Part shown: positions 31,501 to 37,869 of the stretch, in pieces
Numbering within the stretch: the first letter of the stretch is position 1
Layout: the number at the start of each line of letters is the position of its first letter
Source of the DNA: Planctomycetales bacterium
GTDB taxonomy: Bacteria; Planctomycetota; Planctomycetia; Pirellulales; Pirellulaceae
DNA: 48,294 bases
Direction: 5' to 3'
Assembly (NCBI GenBank): GCA_020427005.1
Contig: JAGQOY010000028.1
Span: 1 to 48,294 of the forward strand
Program-made: the position numbers and the translations under genes
Notes under the pieces: model-generated
Databases searched by the model: none
What the model was told of the DNA's origin: nothing
The model's input: the letters and a program-made list of their open reading frames with translations, nothing else

Positions 31501-34500
31501 TTCATTACTCGCAGCTGAACTTGCTGCCAAGTCTCCTAGCAGTTGGGCACCGGACGTTGTCCCGTTTGGACCCGGAGCGCCGGCCGAGAAGTTTTCTTGT
31601 TCCAGTACGATGCCAACATTGCGGTCATTTGAGTTTTGGTCCAGGAGAATCCCTCGCCAATCAGCCGATTGTGGAACCGATCCAATTCCATCGTTGTTCG
31701 TATCATTTTGTGGCTGGCCGTCCGGACGCAGGCCAGCACCCACCGTATCGTCTTTTAGGCTAGTCAGTATAACTGGGAAGCCTGGCTGCCCAACGACGTG
31801 CAATGTACCACCGACACGACCTACTCCTGTCGATAGATCACCGATTGCAGAAAGCCCAGCCCCCAGATACCGATTGAAGTTCGAACCATAGCCATCGAAC
31901 TTGACCACTAACGACTCATTGGGGGCACTCTGTAATCGCAGGCCACCTTCGTGCTGGATGTTACCAGTGAAGATCTCATCATAAACTACGTGAACGATAT
32001 CCGTGTCGTCCCAGACGCTGGCCGTAGTCAGAACTACTCCGGCTCGCAAAGCCAAACCATTAAGATCGTTGTTGTCAAAACGGTTTCCGCTAAACAATGG
32101 GCCGTGATTTGTTACCGACTCGGGATCGCGATCCGCTGAGCCAGTTTGGCGACCCGTGTCAGGCAGGATGTCATCTGTCATGCTATTGACGTCGATCGAA
32201 ATAGCCTGACCAGAGTTATTTAGGAAGGTATTGCCGATCAATATCGGCTGAGTTCCGCGAACGAAGACCGTAACCTGATCGTTGCTCTGGCGGCCAAATC
32301 TTGCGCCTGGACCTTGGCCACCAAATCCATTGCCGTTGTTTTCAAATATCGAGTGAGCGATACGTCCATCAGCCTGTTGCAATTCAATGGTATTAAAAGA
32401 CCTAAAAGTGCCGTCCATTTTTGTGACACCACCGCCATACGTAAAGCGTGCGAAGTCGACGCTCAACGAAGACGTGGGGGCCATGTAGATACCACCCCAA
32501 TCCCCGGGCGCAGGTGAATCTCCATTACGGTTGTTATTGGTGTCGAAGGTTCCACCAGCACCGAACGAATCATCCAATTTGCTTGTGAAAATGATTGGCA
32601 GGCCATCCACACCTTCAGCGATAATATTTGCTCCGAAGGTTGCTTCGATACGCGCAGATTCAAGTTTGACCACGATCCCTGGGTCGATTACCAACGATGC
32701 TGTGAGTCGTGGTCTCTTGACTCCCAGACTTTCTGCTGACAAGTTGTTTCCGCGGAAGGATCCATTGTCGATGAAAGGGTCGGTAAGGACTGTGGTTGCA
32801 TCGGGAAGTTCACCAACGAGAACATAGGGGCCTAGACCATTGGCACTACTGCGGTAGATCCGCCGACCTACATAGCCTGTCAAAGTAGCAGGCATGTTGT
32901 CGAGTTGGATCGATCCCGCGCTTGTAAGCTGAATGGATTGCGTGACTTCCGAAGCAAGCCCTTCCTGACCAGCTGCATCAAACATCACGATGCGATAATT
33001 ATAGGAGCCTGCTGTGAGAGTTCCGATGGCAAGCGTTGATAATGCTACATCGGTAACGTCGACTCGATCGCGATTAATGGTACCAACCGAAGTTCGGCCA
33101 ATGTCTAGGAAAGTCGATGTACCACGGTCAAGAACCGATACCAAGTGATAGGGGCCCTTACCATCCGGACCGCTACGATACAATCGTCGAGCGACGAAGT
33201 CACCGGTGGCGGCCGGTAGGCCGGCGATATTTACGGCTGTTTGGTTGACAGACAACGTAACGGTCGGGCTTGCCAGACTGGGAATGCTTTCGTAGCCATT
33301 GTTGTCTACAAATGTCAACTTATAAGCATAGGTTCCAGGTACTAGCGTCCCGCCGACATTTGGACTGAATGAAACAGAATCCACTTCTGGAGCCGTATCG
33401 TCTAATAACGAAGCGCCTGTGGTGCCGGTTACAACCAAGTTTTCAGTAAGTACGTGGACAATGTCGGTGTCATTAAACCGACCAGGCACTGTCATGGTTT
33501 GAGTATTGCCAACTGCCGGAGTATCAACTCGGATGAAAAGTCCATTAATCGAGTTGTTTAACAACAGGTTGCGGCGAATGTCGGGGCCAACTCGATCGTA
33601 GTCCGAAGTGAATGCCTGGTTAAGCTGGTAACGTGGCTCGTGGAAAGTTGTTTCTTCAAAGCTGTTGGGAAGGGCGCTCATCGCAGCATTGGCTGCAAAG
33701 GTGATGACATTGTCCGTAATCGTGGGACGAGTATCCAACATCTGAATTGGATTGAAGGTCGATTGCTGGGATTCGACAATTACGTTTCCACCGCCGTAAC
33801 GAATGTCGGCATGGTTGACGTATTGAAGAAAGATTCCCTGATCTTCAAGGTCGATCCTACCCGCAGCCTGATCGACGTCACGGCGGAATGAAATACCCCC
33901 CCAATCACCGGCACCTGGCGTGGTTGTGGGCGCGTAGGTATCCAATCCCAGCGATTCGTCCAGCCAACTGGTCATGAACACACTTCCGGAAATCATGAAA
34001 CCCGAGCTATTGCGAATCGGATTACCTTGGTTATCCAAAATCATCGGTGCACCAAGTACTTGGAGAGCACCACCAGATCGGTCGATGTTCAAGTTAGAGC
34101 TACCGACACCGATGCGCGCACGTCGGAATTTCAGAATGGCGCCTGCATCGATCATGGTGGTCACTCCCTTCGGAATGTCCATGGTCGCACCATCAGCGAG
34201 AGTTGATCCGGGCAACAAGCCGACACCAATCTCATAGGCAAAATTATCGTGGGCCGTTGTGAAACTCTGGTCGGTACCTCCATTGCCCACGATGCGTACG
34301 ATGTCTCCGGGATGCGAGGCGGCAAACGCGTTAGGTACTCCAGTTCCAGAAATGTTATTGAAAGGATGTGCCAAACTGCCATCAGCATTTGGTCCTGCCG
34401 CCTTATCAACAAAAATTGTGCGGCCACCAACATCAACGATCGTGATAGCTGGATCGATGGTGACTTGACGCTCGCCAACGAGCTTCAAACTAATTCCGTT

Positions 34501-37500
34501 GGCCGTAGCTCCCACGCCCAATTCTGATCGAGAGGCGATCGTATTGGCTACCGCGTTTGCCAAGTCGCCAGCCGTAAAGCTTGGCAAGTATGGAATGCGG
34601 ATGCGTCCACCGGCGACAGTCGTATCGGCGCTAAACTCGAAAATGCGAGTCGTATTGTTGGCACCTACGATGGTAATCGTGCGGCCTTCAAGATTAGTTG
34701 AGGCGCCCGCGTTGAAGCTCAATGTGCGATCCATGGGACGAGTCTGGAACCAGAAGTTGTAGACACCTCCCGGTGTCCCGTCCCCGTCACCATCCAGGGC
34801 AACCGCTTGATCATGAGTACCTGCCAAGTCCTGAATGGCATCGGCAGTATCAACGGCCGCGCGGAAGGTTAGACGCAGTTCGTACTCGCCCTGGGATTGA
34901 CCGCCGAAGCCGGTGCCTTCGATATTGGCATTGTATTGATCGTTGCCGCTAGCACTCACACCCAAATAATAAATACCGGTAGTGAGCGATTGTCGTAGAA
35001 CAGAATCGTTACTGAAGTAATCATCGTTTTGCGCTACCAGTTCAACTCCACCGCCGTGGAGTACAACTGGATTCTGAGTCAGAATGTTGTCGCCAATAAC
35101 CTTGGTTGCATCTCCCGATACTAGTTCGACACGCACCAACCGGCTGGCCGCCACCGAGTTATGCAACGCATTCATAACGTCTTGCACGGTACTCTCGTTG
35201 CCGGGAGTGGAGTTTAAGTCGATGCTGATGGCATTTGGGAAGACCAATACCGTAGGCTTGGATGCATCGCCTCGTTGAGTCTGTGTGAAAAAGACCTGTA
35301 GCTGATTGCCTTGGGCACCAGGTGCAACGGCCTCAAATCGCAACTGCATGCTGGTTGCTTCACCAAGCGAAGTTGTTGCGGATGCCTGTATTTCACGGAA
35401 CAGTTCGATGTTCGTGTTCAATGAGCTGCTGTTGGTCAAACGTTCAGCAAACGTTTCGGCAGTCAACAAACCAACCCGATCTTCTCCGCCAAAATCAACC
35501 TGGAAGCGATACAGATCAACGTCCGTTCCATCCGGGCGATAAAGATACTGCGCGTGCAGAACATCTTGGTTGCCGGGCAGCACCGGTTCATAGAATTCGT
35601 CTGTGGCATCTAATTGGGCGTCGTTAGGATCTACAAGTGGACCGCTTCCAGACAAGAACGTTGGATCCAATCGCATCAACGTCGTTTCTGGCAGATCACC
35701 TGCGTATTCGAGTCCCAGCACCAAGCCCATGGCCGAAGCCATTACTCGAGTGAAGTCCTCTCCGTAATCGCTGCTCCAATCCAAGGTGGCAGACATTACG
35801 ACCAAAGAGTTGTTAAAGGAGGGATCAATTCGGACACCAAATCCCAAGCCGAATTGTCGCTGCAGCTGTGTGCCAGCGATGGGCAACAAACCATTGAAGG
35901 AGCCCGTGGCGATTGTGATTCCAAGATCAGGGGTCTCGATAAACTGCACACCAATCTTATCGGCCCACAGACCTAAAACTTCTCGGGATCGCGCCTTCTG
36001 CTGGTCCGTGATCGCATTGATTAACAGATTGCCTGACGCATCGCTGGAATACAAAGTGCGGAAGTTGTAATACAGGGTTGTAATGCCGTCGGTCGAGTCA
36101 GCACCGAAGGCAGGGTTGACGTGATCTTCGAATGACGTGGTCGAGTTCTGCGGCAGCACGCGGTGCGCAGCATCATCGCTTGCACCAGGCAAATCCAAAA
36201 TAAATGCTTCGGGATCGATCGCTGACGAGACGATCCGGCTAGTCAACAATTGCGTGGAAGAGCCAATAACTCCTAAATCCGAGGCCGTATCAAAAGAGCT
36301 TCCTAGGCCCACCAATGTAAGCGGAGAATAAGTCAAGTTGCGATTGCCAACAACTGTTGAACTTGAACCGGCTTCAAGCGATACACTTATCAAACTAGTC
36401 GCCGCAGACGAATTGCTAATTAGAGATATCAGGTCGGCTGCAGTCAGAGTGTTCAGCCCCATATCCACCGTGATTACGCGACCCGCAGTCGAAACAGCAG
36501 GTGTGCCATTTCCTGAGTTCTGGAGGACGACCTGGATCCCATTGCCGCCCTCTCCAACCTCGCGCGCAGTAAACCTCAGTTTAACTTCACCAGCGGTGCC
36601 CAAATCAGAGACAACCGTGGCTGCAGCTTCGCTGCGCGTTGGGGCGATTGGTGCCGATTCACTGGTGCCAATGCGGAGGCGATATGTCGTACCTAGACCA
36701 CCTCCAGTAAGATCGTTCAAGTCCCGAGAAAACTTCAAAGTGGCAGTATTGACCGTCGCGTTATAGTGAACGCTAATCGGCGTAAACGCCACGTCATCTG
36801 TGTTCTCGACCGTATCGGAAGTGGCAATCAACTGATAGAAAGCCGGATTCTCGACGGAGCGACTCGTGGGGCGACCCAAAGAATCGTTTTCAACCAGCAG
36901 TTTGTCGGAGTCAAAGTAAACGACAATCTCATCTCGGTTTTGAACCAGCTGCGAACCGACTCGGACCACTGGCTGCGGTACCACGGATACGACCTGCGGT
37001 CCGAGATCTAATCGGAAATCAATCTGGTCATTTCGCGTCCCGGCCACGGTTGGTTTAAATAACAGTCCGGACGTGTTGCGCAACCCCACAACGCCTGTAA
37101 TTGGATCGTCAAAGCCGAACACTTCCAGACGATAGTTGTCATCTTTGAGGGTCTGAGCAAAACGCAACGTGACTTCGTTCTCGTTGGGGTTTTCTCCCAC
37201 CAGCGCAGCGCCAGGAGTGATGATTTCGTCGTTGTTGCGGTTTACTAGCACCGGCGCATAAGCGGCGGCACTGGTTTGACCAAGCACGGCAGATCCCGAA
37301 CCGCCGTTCAGTGACGCTGAAAGCTTGCCCTGTAAGAGTGCTGAATTGTTGATCGCATTGATTAACTGCGTCGCAGTGGTTGGGCTAGCAGAATTTGTAT
37401 TGATGGTAATCGAAACCGTATTTCCGCTTAAACCGATCGCTGGTCCCGCACCTGCTCCCAACACCGCGTGCGTGACATTCAGTGTATAGGTCTGCCCTGG

Positions 37501-37869
37501 AATCTTGGCGGTGAGTTGAATATTGGCTCCACCTAGACTGCCAAAGTCGGTCTGGGCGGTATTCACCCCGAAGGTTCCGTCACCGCCGGCCCGCGTTAAT
37601 CGGATTCCGCTCAACGTTGTTGGATCGATGACTTGCGAGTCGTCAAAACGAAGTACTAGTTCACGCGGTGATTGCTGGCGAACGTCGCCATCAACCAGCA
37701 AGTCACTTCCGTTGGGTTGGATGCCTATCAATTGAGGCCCCACGGCTAATAACTGGCGAGATTCCAGGTTCTCCAACAGCATCTGACGGAAACGCGCGCG
37801 AGCCTGCGTAGCAGGCCTGGAGGCAGAGGCAGTGAAAGAATCCGTTGAATGTGGCTTTCGGATGGCCAT
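19522..37869 (-). CDS. Giant secreted protein P2: embedded subtilisin, inactive metzincin fold, beta-helices, dockerin
   Basis: The protein has 6115 residues from the ATG at 37869. This start is preferred over an in-frame start at 37980 because AAGG lies about eight bases upstream and because it puts the LEPR-XLL-like motif (ENLESRQLLA, 33-42) where P1 has it. Order of parts: beta-rich domain; metzincin-like domain whose zinc site is lost (MASAMGLVLGLEY at 710-722); PPC-like domain; beta-helix; second beta-helix interrupted by an I9-like prodomain (about 3373-3444) and an S8 subtilase with Asp3495 (VDTGVD), His3550 (HGTHVAG) and Ser3715 (GTSMASPH), plus a SAGNS oxyanion motif; PPC-like domain; cluster of FEFD modules; GEVED; Ig-like repeats; dockerin (about 5949-6006); tail. 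Serine protease activity is expected and metalloprotease activity is not. I saw only two cysteines, in one CQNC. A promoter candidate lies about 180 bp upstream. Confidence 0.93.
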   Translation of the reverse strand: MAIRKPHSTDSFTASASRPATQARARFRQMLLENLESRQLLAVGPQLIGIQPNGSDLLVDGDVRQQSPRELVLRFDDSQVIDPTTLSGIRLTRAGGDGTFGVNTAQTDFGSLGGANIQLTAKIPGQTYTLNVTHAVLGAGAGPAIGLSGNTVSITINTNSASPTTATQLINAINNSALLQGKLSASLNGGSGSAVLGQTSAAAYAPVLVNRNNDEIITPGAALVGENPNENEVTLRFAQTLKDDNYRLEVFGFDDPITGVVGLRNTSGLLFKPTVAGTRNDQIDFRLDLGPQVVSVVPQPVVRVGSQLVQNRDEIVVYFDSDKLLVENDSLGRPTSRSVENPAFYQLIATSDTVENTDDVAFTPISVHYNATVNTATLKFSRDLNDLTGGGLGTTYRLRIGTSESAPIAPTRSEAAATVVSDLGTAGEVKLRFTAREVGEGGNGIQVVLQNSGNGTPAVSTAGRVITVDMGLNTLTAADLISLISNSSAATSLISVSLEAGSSSTVVGNRNLTYSPLTLVGLGSSFDTASDLGVIGSSTQLLTSRIVSSAIDPEAFILDLPGASDDAAHRVLPQNSTTSFEDHVNPAFGADSTDGITTLYYNFRTLYSSDASGNLLINAITDQQKARSREVLGLWADKIGVQFIETPDLGITIATGSFNGLLPIAGTQLQRQFGLGFGVRIDPSFNNSLVVMSATLDWSSDYGEDFTRVMASAMGLVLGLEYAGDLPETTLMRLDPTFLSGSGPLVDPNDAQLDATDEFYEPVLPGNQDVLHAQYLYRPDGTDVDLYRFQVDFGGEDRVGLLTAETFAERLTNSSSLNTNIELFREIQASATTSLGEATSMQLRFEAVAPGAQGNQLQVFFTQTQRGDASKPTVLVFPNAISIDLNSTPGNESTVQDVMNALHNSVAASRLVRVELVSGDATKVIGDNILTQNPVVLHGGGVELVAQNDDYFSNDSVLRQSLTTGIYYLGVSASGNDQYNANIEGTGFGGQSQGEYELRLTFRAAVDTADAIQDLAGTHDQAVALDGDGDGTPGGVYNFWFQTRPMDRTLSFNAGASTNLEGRTITIVGANNTTRIFEFSADTTVAGGRIRIPYLPSFTAGDLANAVANTIASRSELGVGATANGISLKLVGERQVTIDPAITIVDVGGRTIFVDKAAGPNADGSLAHPFNNISGTGVPNAFAASHPGDIVRIVGNGGTDQSFTTAHDNFAYEIGVGLLPGSTLADGATMDIPKGVTTMIDAGAILKFRRARIGVGSSNLNIDRSGGALQVLGAPMILDNQGNPIRNSSGFMISGSVFMTSWLDESLGLDTYAPTTTPGAGDWGGISFRRDVDQAAGRIDLEDQGIFLQYVNHADIRYGGGNVIVESQQSTFNPIQMLDTRPTITDNVITFAANAAMSALPNSFEETTFHEPRYQLNQAFTSDYDRVGPDIRRNLLLNNSINGLFIRVDTPAVGNTQTMTVPGRFNDTDIVHVLTENLVVTGTTGASLLDDTAPEVDSVSFSPNVGGTLVPGTYAYKLTFVDNNGYESIPSLASPTVTLSVNQTAVNIAGLPAATGDFVARRLYRSGPDGKGPYHLVSVLDRGTSTFLDIGRTSVGTINRDRVDVTDVALSTLAIGTLTAGSYNYRIVMFDAAGQEGLASEVTQSIQLTSAGSIQLDNMPATLTGYVGRRIYRSSANGLGPYVLVGELPDATTVLTDPFIDNGSFRGNNLSAESLGVKRPRLTASLVIDPGIVVKLESARIEATFGANIIAEGVDGLPIIFTSKLDDSFGAGGTFDTNNNRNGDSPAPGDWGGIYMAPTSSLSVDFARFTYGGGVTKMDGTFRSFNTIELQQADGRIAHSIFENNGNGFGGQGPGARFGRQSNDQVTVFVRGTQPILIGNTFLNNSGQAISIDVNSMTDDILPDTGRQTGSADRDPESVTNHGPLFSGNRFDNNDLNGLALRAGVVLTTASVWDDTDIVHVVYDEIFTGNIQHEGGLRLQSAPNESLVVKFDGYGSNFNRYLGAGLSAIGDLSTGVGRVGGTLHVVGQPGFPVILTSLKDDTVGAGLRPDGQPQNDTNNDGIGSVPQSADWRGILLDQNSNDRNVGIVLEQENFSAGAPGPNGTTSGAQLLGDLAASSAASNENLRLGFVVEGVLSQNEDVDVYSFSGVAGTEVWLDVDFTQANLDLVIEVLDSNGTLLARSDNSTAEAIDPSLLFISDQLDSSSVNPLATRTTGTRLTAAGAVKEDGTTNPLDPGLRIRLPGAAGSRSTFFFRIRSASTNSDAVGAGLTSGNYQVQVRTREQQEWAGSSVTYADIRYATNGIRTVGLPSESPLTGEVQEDESVRNGTIFANNGIATGNGITNSFFANANVESQTGNRPQYVGNLLNTAKGAISIAGELSSSRDVDFYMLEISQEDVVGALNGFASVVFDVDYAGGLNRPDTSINIFVEESSNFSFTANQYRLVYSGDSSNIADDQANPLAVTGVEDFSRGSASTTDGYIGPVALAPGRYLVGISSAAYQPRVKLLYPSDVTPINSVRRIVDENFLQGVTTAAPPVVRNFLPQRLVDTASGDVVSKTFDLGNYAAADLPAIYMNYTLTAGDFEVALVDGTGAEFLLASTTNPSVLGLQIGTNSLKIPLDKLTVGVGSGVATRGFAGQDGLSLVFRSTGSSNIDGLIIGFAERGEQFGVGDEPLLLNFGFIGVPFGIETTRTFSLVSYDAFFDAPQISFDYEILDGQMDVFVVDQFGVATRIATSVAQGAGNLPILVRQTPATAVLDISRWAGQSGLRIEFRARNDDPSRIRLSNAFILLADGSRVFTGEPNPTYATVPVPSTTITNGKYQLEIRSGENFFRSNAFGAPRLTQSIDTNDRQAEALSLMAPAGIDLTDGDSFKISDGGGSVTFEFSTDSSVTLGNVAIRFAATDNSWDIARKIRDAINSSNVQSRLKVQAASAGGIKTGSAGQDDIVNLHGSAEFHSVTFAKAAGEIQLIVHEGFSDRNVRRDQGQVIIQNNFIRESRDYAIFTQAAERLADPRDAVDPLFADVLQEIPHTVGAQAMRNLLVANDSVQGGLLPGVVIQNNVLEEGGLGGIFVQGETPIWMLTPSEVPYFLNGTDPNTASADYNPLVNNPGNNPPTSHFGSFIDDGDLLVIDADRTRLEFEFEDLAGGPTGNPVAGSGQVEGDGYASSSTIAWYRDTGGSFYDRLTCQNCQPFATSALESVHALRDSILGSIFVTNGTTQTLTATVAPSLLGPDPFAVDSIPFNYPIYYNRPAVYLEGATMLQWLDVPGGFAQPFDIRQLDLGETPQPHTRIINNTVIGTDGRASFNGESPIDEANDTIDDAVQTWQGTSHNPLYYSDVGVIGDGGQRIAGDSGGSAAVPPIVTPGSTGAGGGPINPSQFVMAFNPGVTEAEQESILAAHGLSVIKRFQSFDAIVVGVSPETDVLTKAGSVNQLPQVRYAEPDFYYQVDTVPNDPLFGQMWGLDNQGQNGGTVDADIDMPEAWDNFTGSSDVVIAIVDTGVDYNHADLRANMWRNPGEIPGDGIDNDRNGYIDDVFGIDPGASDSDPMDQHGHGTHVAGTTAATGNNGTGVTGVNWNSKIMALKTADDNLNLSGAAILESLDYLVLMKQRGVNIVVSNNSYGGTGFSQAQMDAVQRTIDVGITFVTSAGNSAYDNDLLPHFPSNYNLDGIIAVAATDRNDQLANFSEWGLNSVDLGAPGVDILSTTLGGGYGLNSGTSMASPHVAGVVALLAGANPSATVAEIKSAILLGADPIPSLDGLTVTGARLNAAKSLIVLQAGLGTNLSSTDVDIYQFKLGVGERAIIDVDTAGSGLDSVLQVFNSRGIQQTFLNANGIAMTVSDNDAAPGEVLQLDPYADFTALEPGVYFAAISSKGNSSFDPLSLANRTPGGTTGAYRITISARHLQDFVITAQDASSYQAGETFTIYGVPDIDSTGSSGRTFEFVFGIGAQPSNPDHIPIALDPGWRFPDVARAITKAINEGLNRGPAITNQQALPNGNKGLTSPLPPVYARALGGLDGILHAPWNDLEGDPAFIMEAIGLTSGLGFNQVPDREISRILSGPFYEVNQGLRLFPRRDDGFIVSTTTGIPDGTFTHVTSLSHMGFGHDRGSTTPISFTSQADGSSEKFVVINNAAWIDGNGVIVVDPDEGANNNLDQLLPETGVLVSRGASPTILNNVFFNLQTPVINEETRINENTGIYEPYGTDNPNIVSKPGEVIIGGLVYQYYETVSSNSRYATGIEAAPTNIPNSSLNLNMDVANDVRLFQNAQAGVYIPAAGSPLIDSAVDSLPERPELAAVKLAMGLSVSPVLAPNFDIAGQLRVDDPAVSTPGSQGQNVFKDRGAYDRGDFIGPAAILIKPLDNDALGVDQDASDSVVQLIDGVYPEFRIQLADGNEPANPFLGIGIDDNTVVASPIDGIRLTGAQVVIFENGRELVEGIDYTFSYNATRDEIVLTPLAGVWRNGSVYEISVNNQDRFVITAPAGDQVSDGDVFTIIDDNGGVSVFEYDSGFRLQIPQGLTINVPLAGGAFGGISDGDRFSVNIGGQITTFEFDLNSNSLAGNRRITFNRSNTQAEIANLIIQAIQAAGLNVSTQLLTPGQIFIGADAGVRVDTANSALTQPAPTLAFQIPASGPRGGILETNFFSVSDGRNTVEFEFDLDGSVNPGRVPIDFNGAVTAQDIANLVSQAISGSVLNLAPVVINGDLVYLGLSVNGSAAVGNSQLKLVGVSRTLGDGENFSITGNGKTVTFEFTQDATVGAGNVPITISANDTQSQVAQRVVDAILAADLALNPRVVGAGNIAVGGTTQHSIDTSAAPGLGLFGQPGVQSSTKLQVFGPLLLHVPSRGATDMQDNSTFTLSGNGQTVVFEFDSDSSGPSQPSNVVIPFSALSTVNDIATAITAAINSTGLGITAANQGVGAVSLGIIPSADVQLNNSNLTTSRGLMQDGENFTISNGTQTITFEFVDVNLSNGFTDGNKPILFSSTSSTIASVLASMKAEIDNSGLGLVTTIVGADSLVLNDTPRYATDVSNSPTLQLTGVAGGANPVHFIQDPSFTGQDMKLAIIDAINAAPNTDLSASNRGSNSLFVSGARIIGSGIDSYFLRGVSDLARNLLKPNRINNETQFTILMPGVALDYGDAPDPVNAVPGRYPTLHADNGARHVLSNVALLGAGVTADSDGAPTPAADGDLNDDGVIIGTGTATSGLFNRNIFTPIDITMSSPGYVDAWIDFNADGDWDDPGEQILRGARFTADTLTQTFMVTVPTTAPVPATATTTFARFRSSSVGRLEATGLAVDGEVEDYQVTIVPGTPPTAVNDSYTLNEDGILVTTDANGNSSPNFPIDDGVAANDIDPDGDSLVAFLVTAPSHAAAFTWDASNNGTFSYRPAANFNGIDTFVYRVSDGVLNASSLATVTIDVRPVNDSPIATNDTLTTAEDVVFDIPAATVLANDAAGPANESGQTLTITGVSPVSLNGGSVALSGGRIVYTPRPDFSGSDQFTYTITDNGTTNGIAAPLSATATVFLTVADKNDAPTTTADALATIEDTPVTVDPATLIANDSAGPASESGQTLSFVGVIAQSTNGGTVTFVGNVVTYTPPADFVGTDTFFYEVSDNGNSGGIPDPQISVGTVTVTVSGVNDAPRVGTPMGTQTVLEDSAAKVIGLSSVFFDPDVANSGDSISYALISNSNAGLVSPSIVSGQLILELIADQNGQSIVVVEATDQAGQKVQDTLTLVVSPVNDAPRLVKGLPDITVNEDAAIADTVLSPEYFFDPDVVGGDILTFAVVSNTNPLLVTPVIAGGALKLTLIPDRSGAATITVSATDSSGNTVTDSFVLTVNAVNDIPVTTPDTYHVKQGTELRTNDPLGSVGDASNDGVLANDHDPEGSSLTAQLVTAPQFGTLTLNLNGTFTYQHTGTTRTTDTFTYRASDGSGLSVETTVTIIIDEPPPPPHQNPSEHLDVNADGFITPIDALLIINFINSQGSTSVSGIPAPPPYRDVNGDNFITPQDALIVINLLNQQSSGGSGEGESIDTFVNALSSQQLVFGTQDNVPIGVRRVERNDGQVYGPVLPLASESQQLFATLGAANWDPADMSWVADDSGEGSTESPIDLALASLWGELGNEDQA
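19850..20030 (-). other. Type I dockerin of P2
   Basis: Two calcium-loop repeats are encoded, DVNADGFITPIDALLIINFI and DVNGDNFITPQDALIVINLL, separated by a Pro-rich APPPYR linker. P1 has the same arrangement with a PPPFLDTSG linker. Both loops look complete. A GEGES run and a tail of about 105 residues follow, matching the layout after the P1 dockerin. Confidence 0.87.
22800..24450 (-). repeat. Cluster of tandem FEFD-type modules in P2
   Basis: At least five consecutive copies of an 80-90 residue module are encoded. Each reads roughly as (D/G)G-x2-F-(T/S)-(I/L/V), then T-x-(T/V)-FEF(D/T/V), then a variable loop, a strand such as (V/I)PI, then an amphipathic helix such as IA-x2-I-x2-AI(N/D/L), and a final pair of strands around G-x-(I/L)-x-(L/V)-G. 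Further single copies occur in P2 near 34440-34700, 29040-29310 and 25900-26130, and in P1. I do not recognise a named family for it. Confidence 0.7.
25412..27965 (-). other. Subtilisin cassette inserted into a beta-helix of P2
   Basis: The segment codes for an I9-like prodomain (27535-27760), an S8 catalytic domain (about 26560-27535), a PPC-like domain (about 26170-26530) and an FEFD-type module with linker. On its left and right the protein resumes beta-helix rungs that are contiguous in P1: RIINNTVIGTDG on one side and GASPTILNNVFFN on the other. P1 reads RVINNTIYGTGTGNG and then GASPTILNTIIAN without a break near 8740-8850. The catalytic codons are Asp 27385-27387, His 27220-27222 and Ser 26725-26727. 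Confidence 0.85.
35050..35385 (-). repeat. Inserted module, copy 3, in P2
   Basis: About 110 residues interrupt a PPC-like domain that is continuous in P1 (ERLANSSNLDTYITLM followed directly by the FSVVAVNNDSV strand). The inserted part has the plan strand-LRFEA, GNQLQVFFTQ, a VFPNAISIDLN strand, a helix around VQDVMNALHNSVAA, and VRVELVSGDATKVIGDN. Copies 1 and 2 lie at about 37235-37565 and 36305-36640 and share this plan. Confidence 0.7.
35704..35742 (-). other. Degenerate metzincin zinc site of P2
   Basis: These codons specify MASAMGLVLGLEY (710-722), aligned with MHEIGHLLGLGHTY of the second P1 metzincin. With a one-residue gap, all three zinc-ligand histidines and the catalytic glutamate are replaced, while the hydrophobic pattern, the following Leu-Met and the flanking domain (GVQFIETPDLGITIATG against GIDFIETESSGLTVVTG) are retained. 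The fold is therefore probably kept without the catalytic metal. Confidence 0.85.
36305..36640 (-). repeat. Inserted module, copy 2, in P2
   Basis: The segment lies between TYRLRIGTSESAPIAPTRSE and the LGSSFDTASDLGVIG strand. The equivalent P1 region passes from YRLRIGTNEQVVSN to PADPTGTISGAFPLGTL with only a short linker. The module has VKLRFTAREVGEGGNGIQVV, a VITVDMG strand, a helix around TAADLISLISNSSAA, and ISVSLEAGSSSTVVGN. Confidence 0.7.
37235..37565 (-). repeat. Inserted module, copy 1, in P2
   Basis: The segment separates GIRLTRAGGDGTFG from NEVTLRFAQTLKDDNYRLEV. In P1 the matching parts (GIRVVRSGGDGQFG and NRIVVMRFAETLGDDLYRVAV) are about 20 residues apart. The insert contains ANIQLTAKIPGQTYTL, a VSITINTNS strand, a helix around ATQLINAINNSALL, and KLSASLNGGSGSAVLG. 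Confidence 0.7.
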
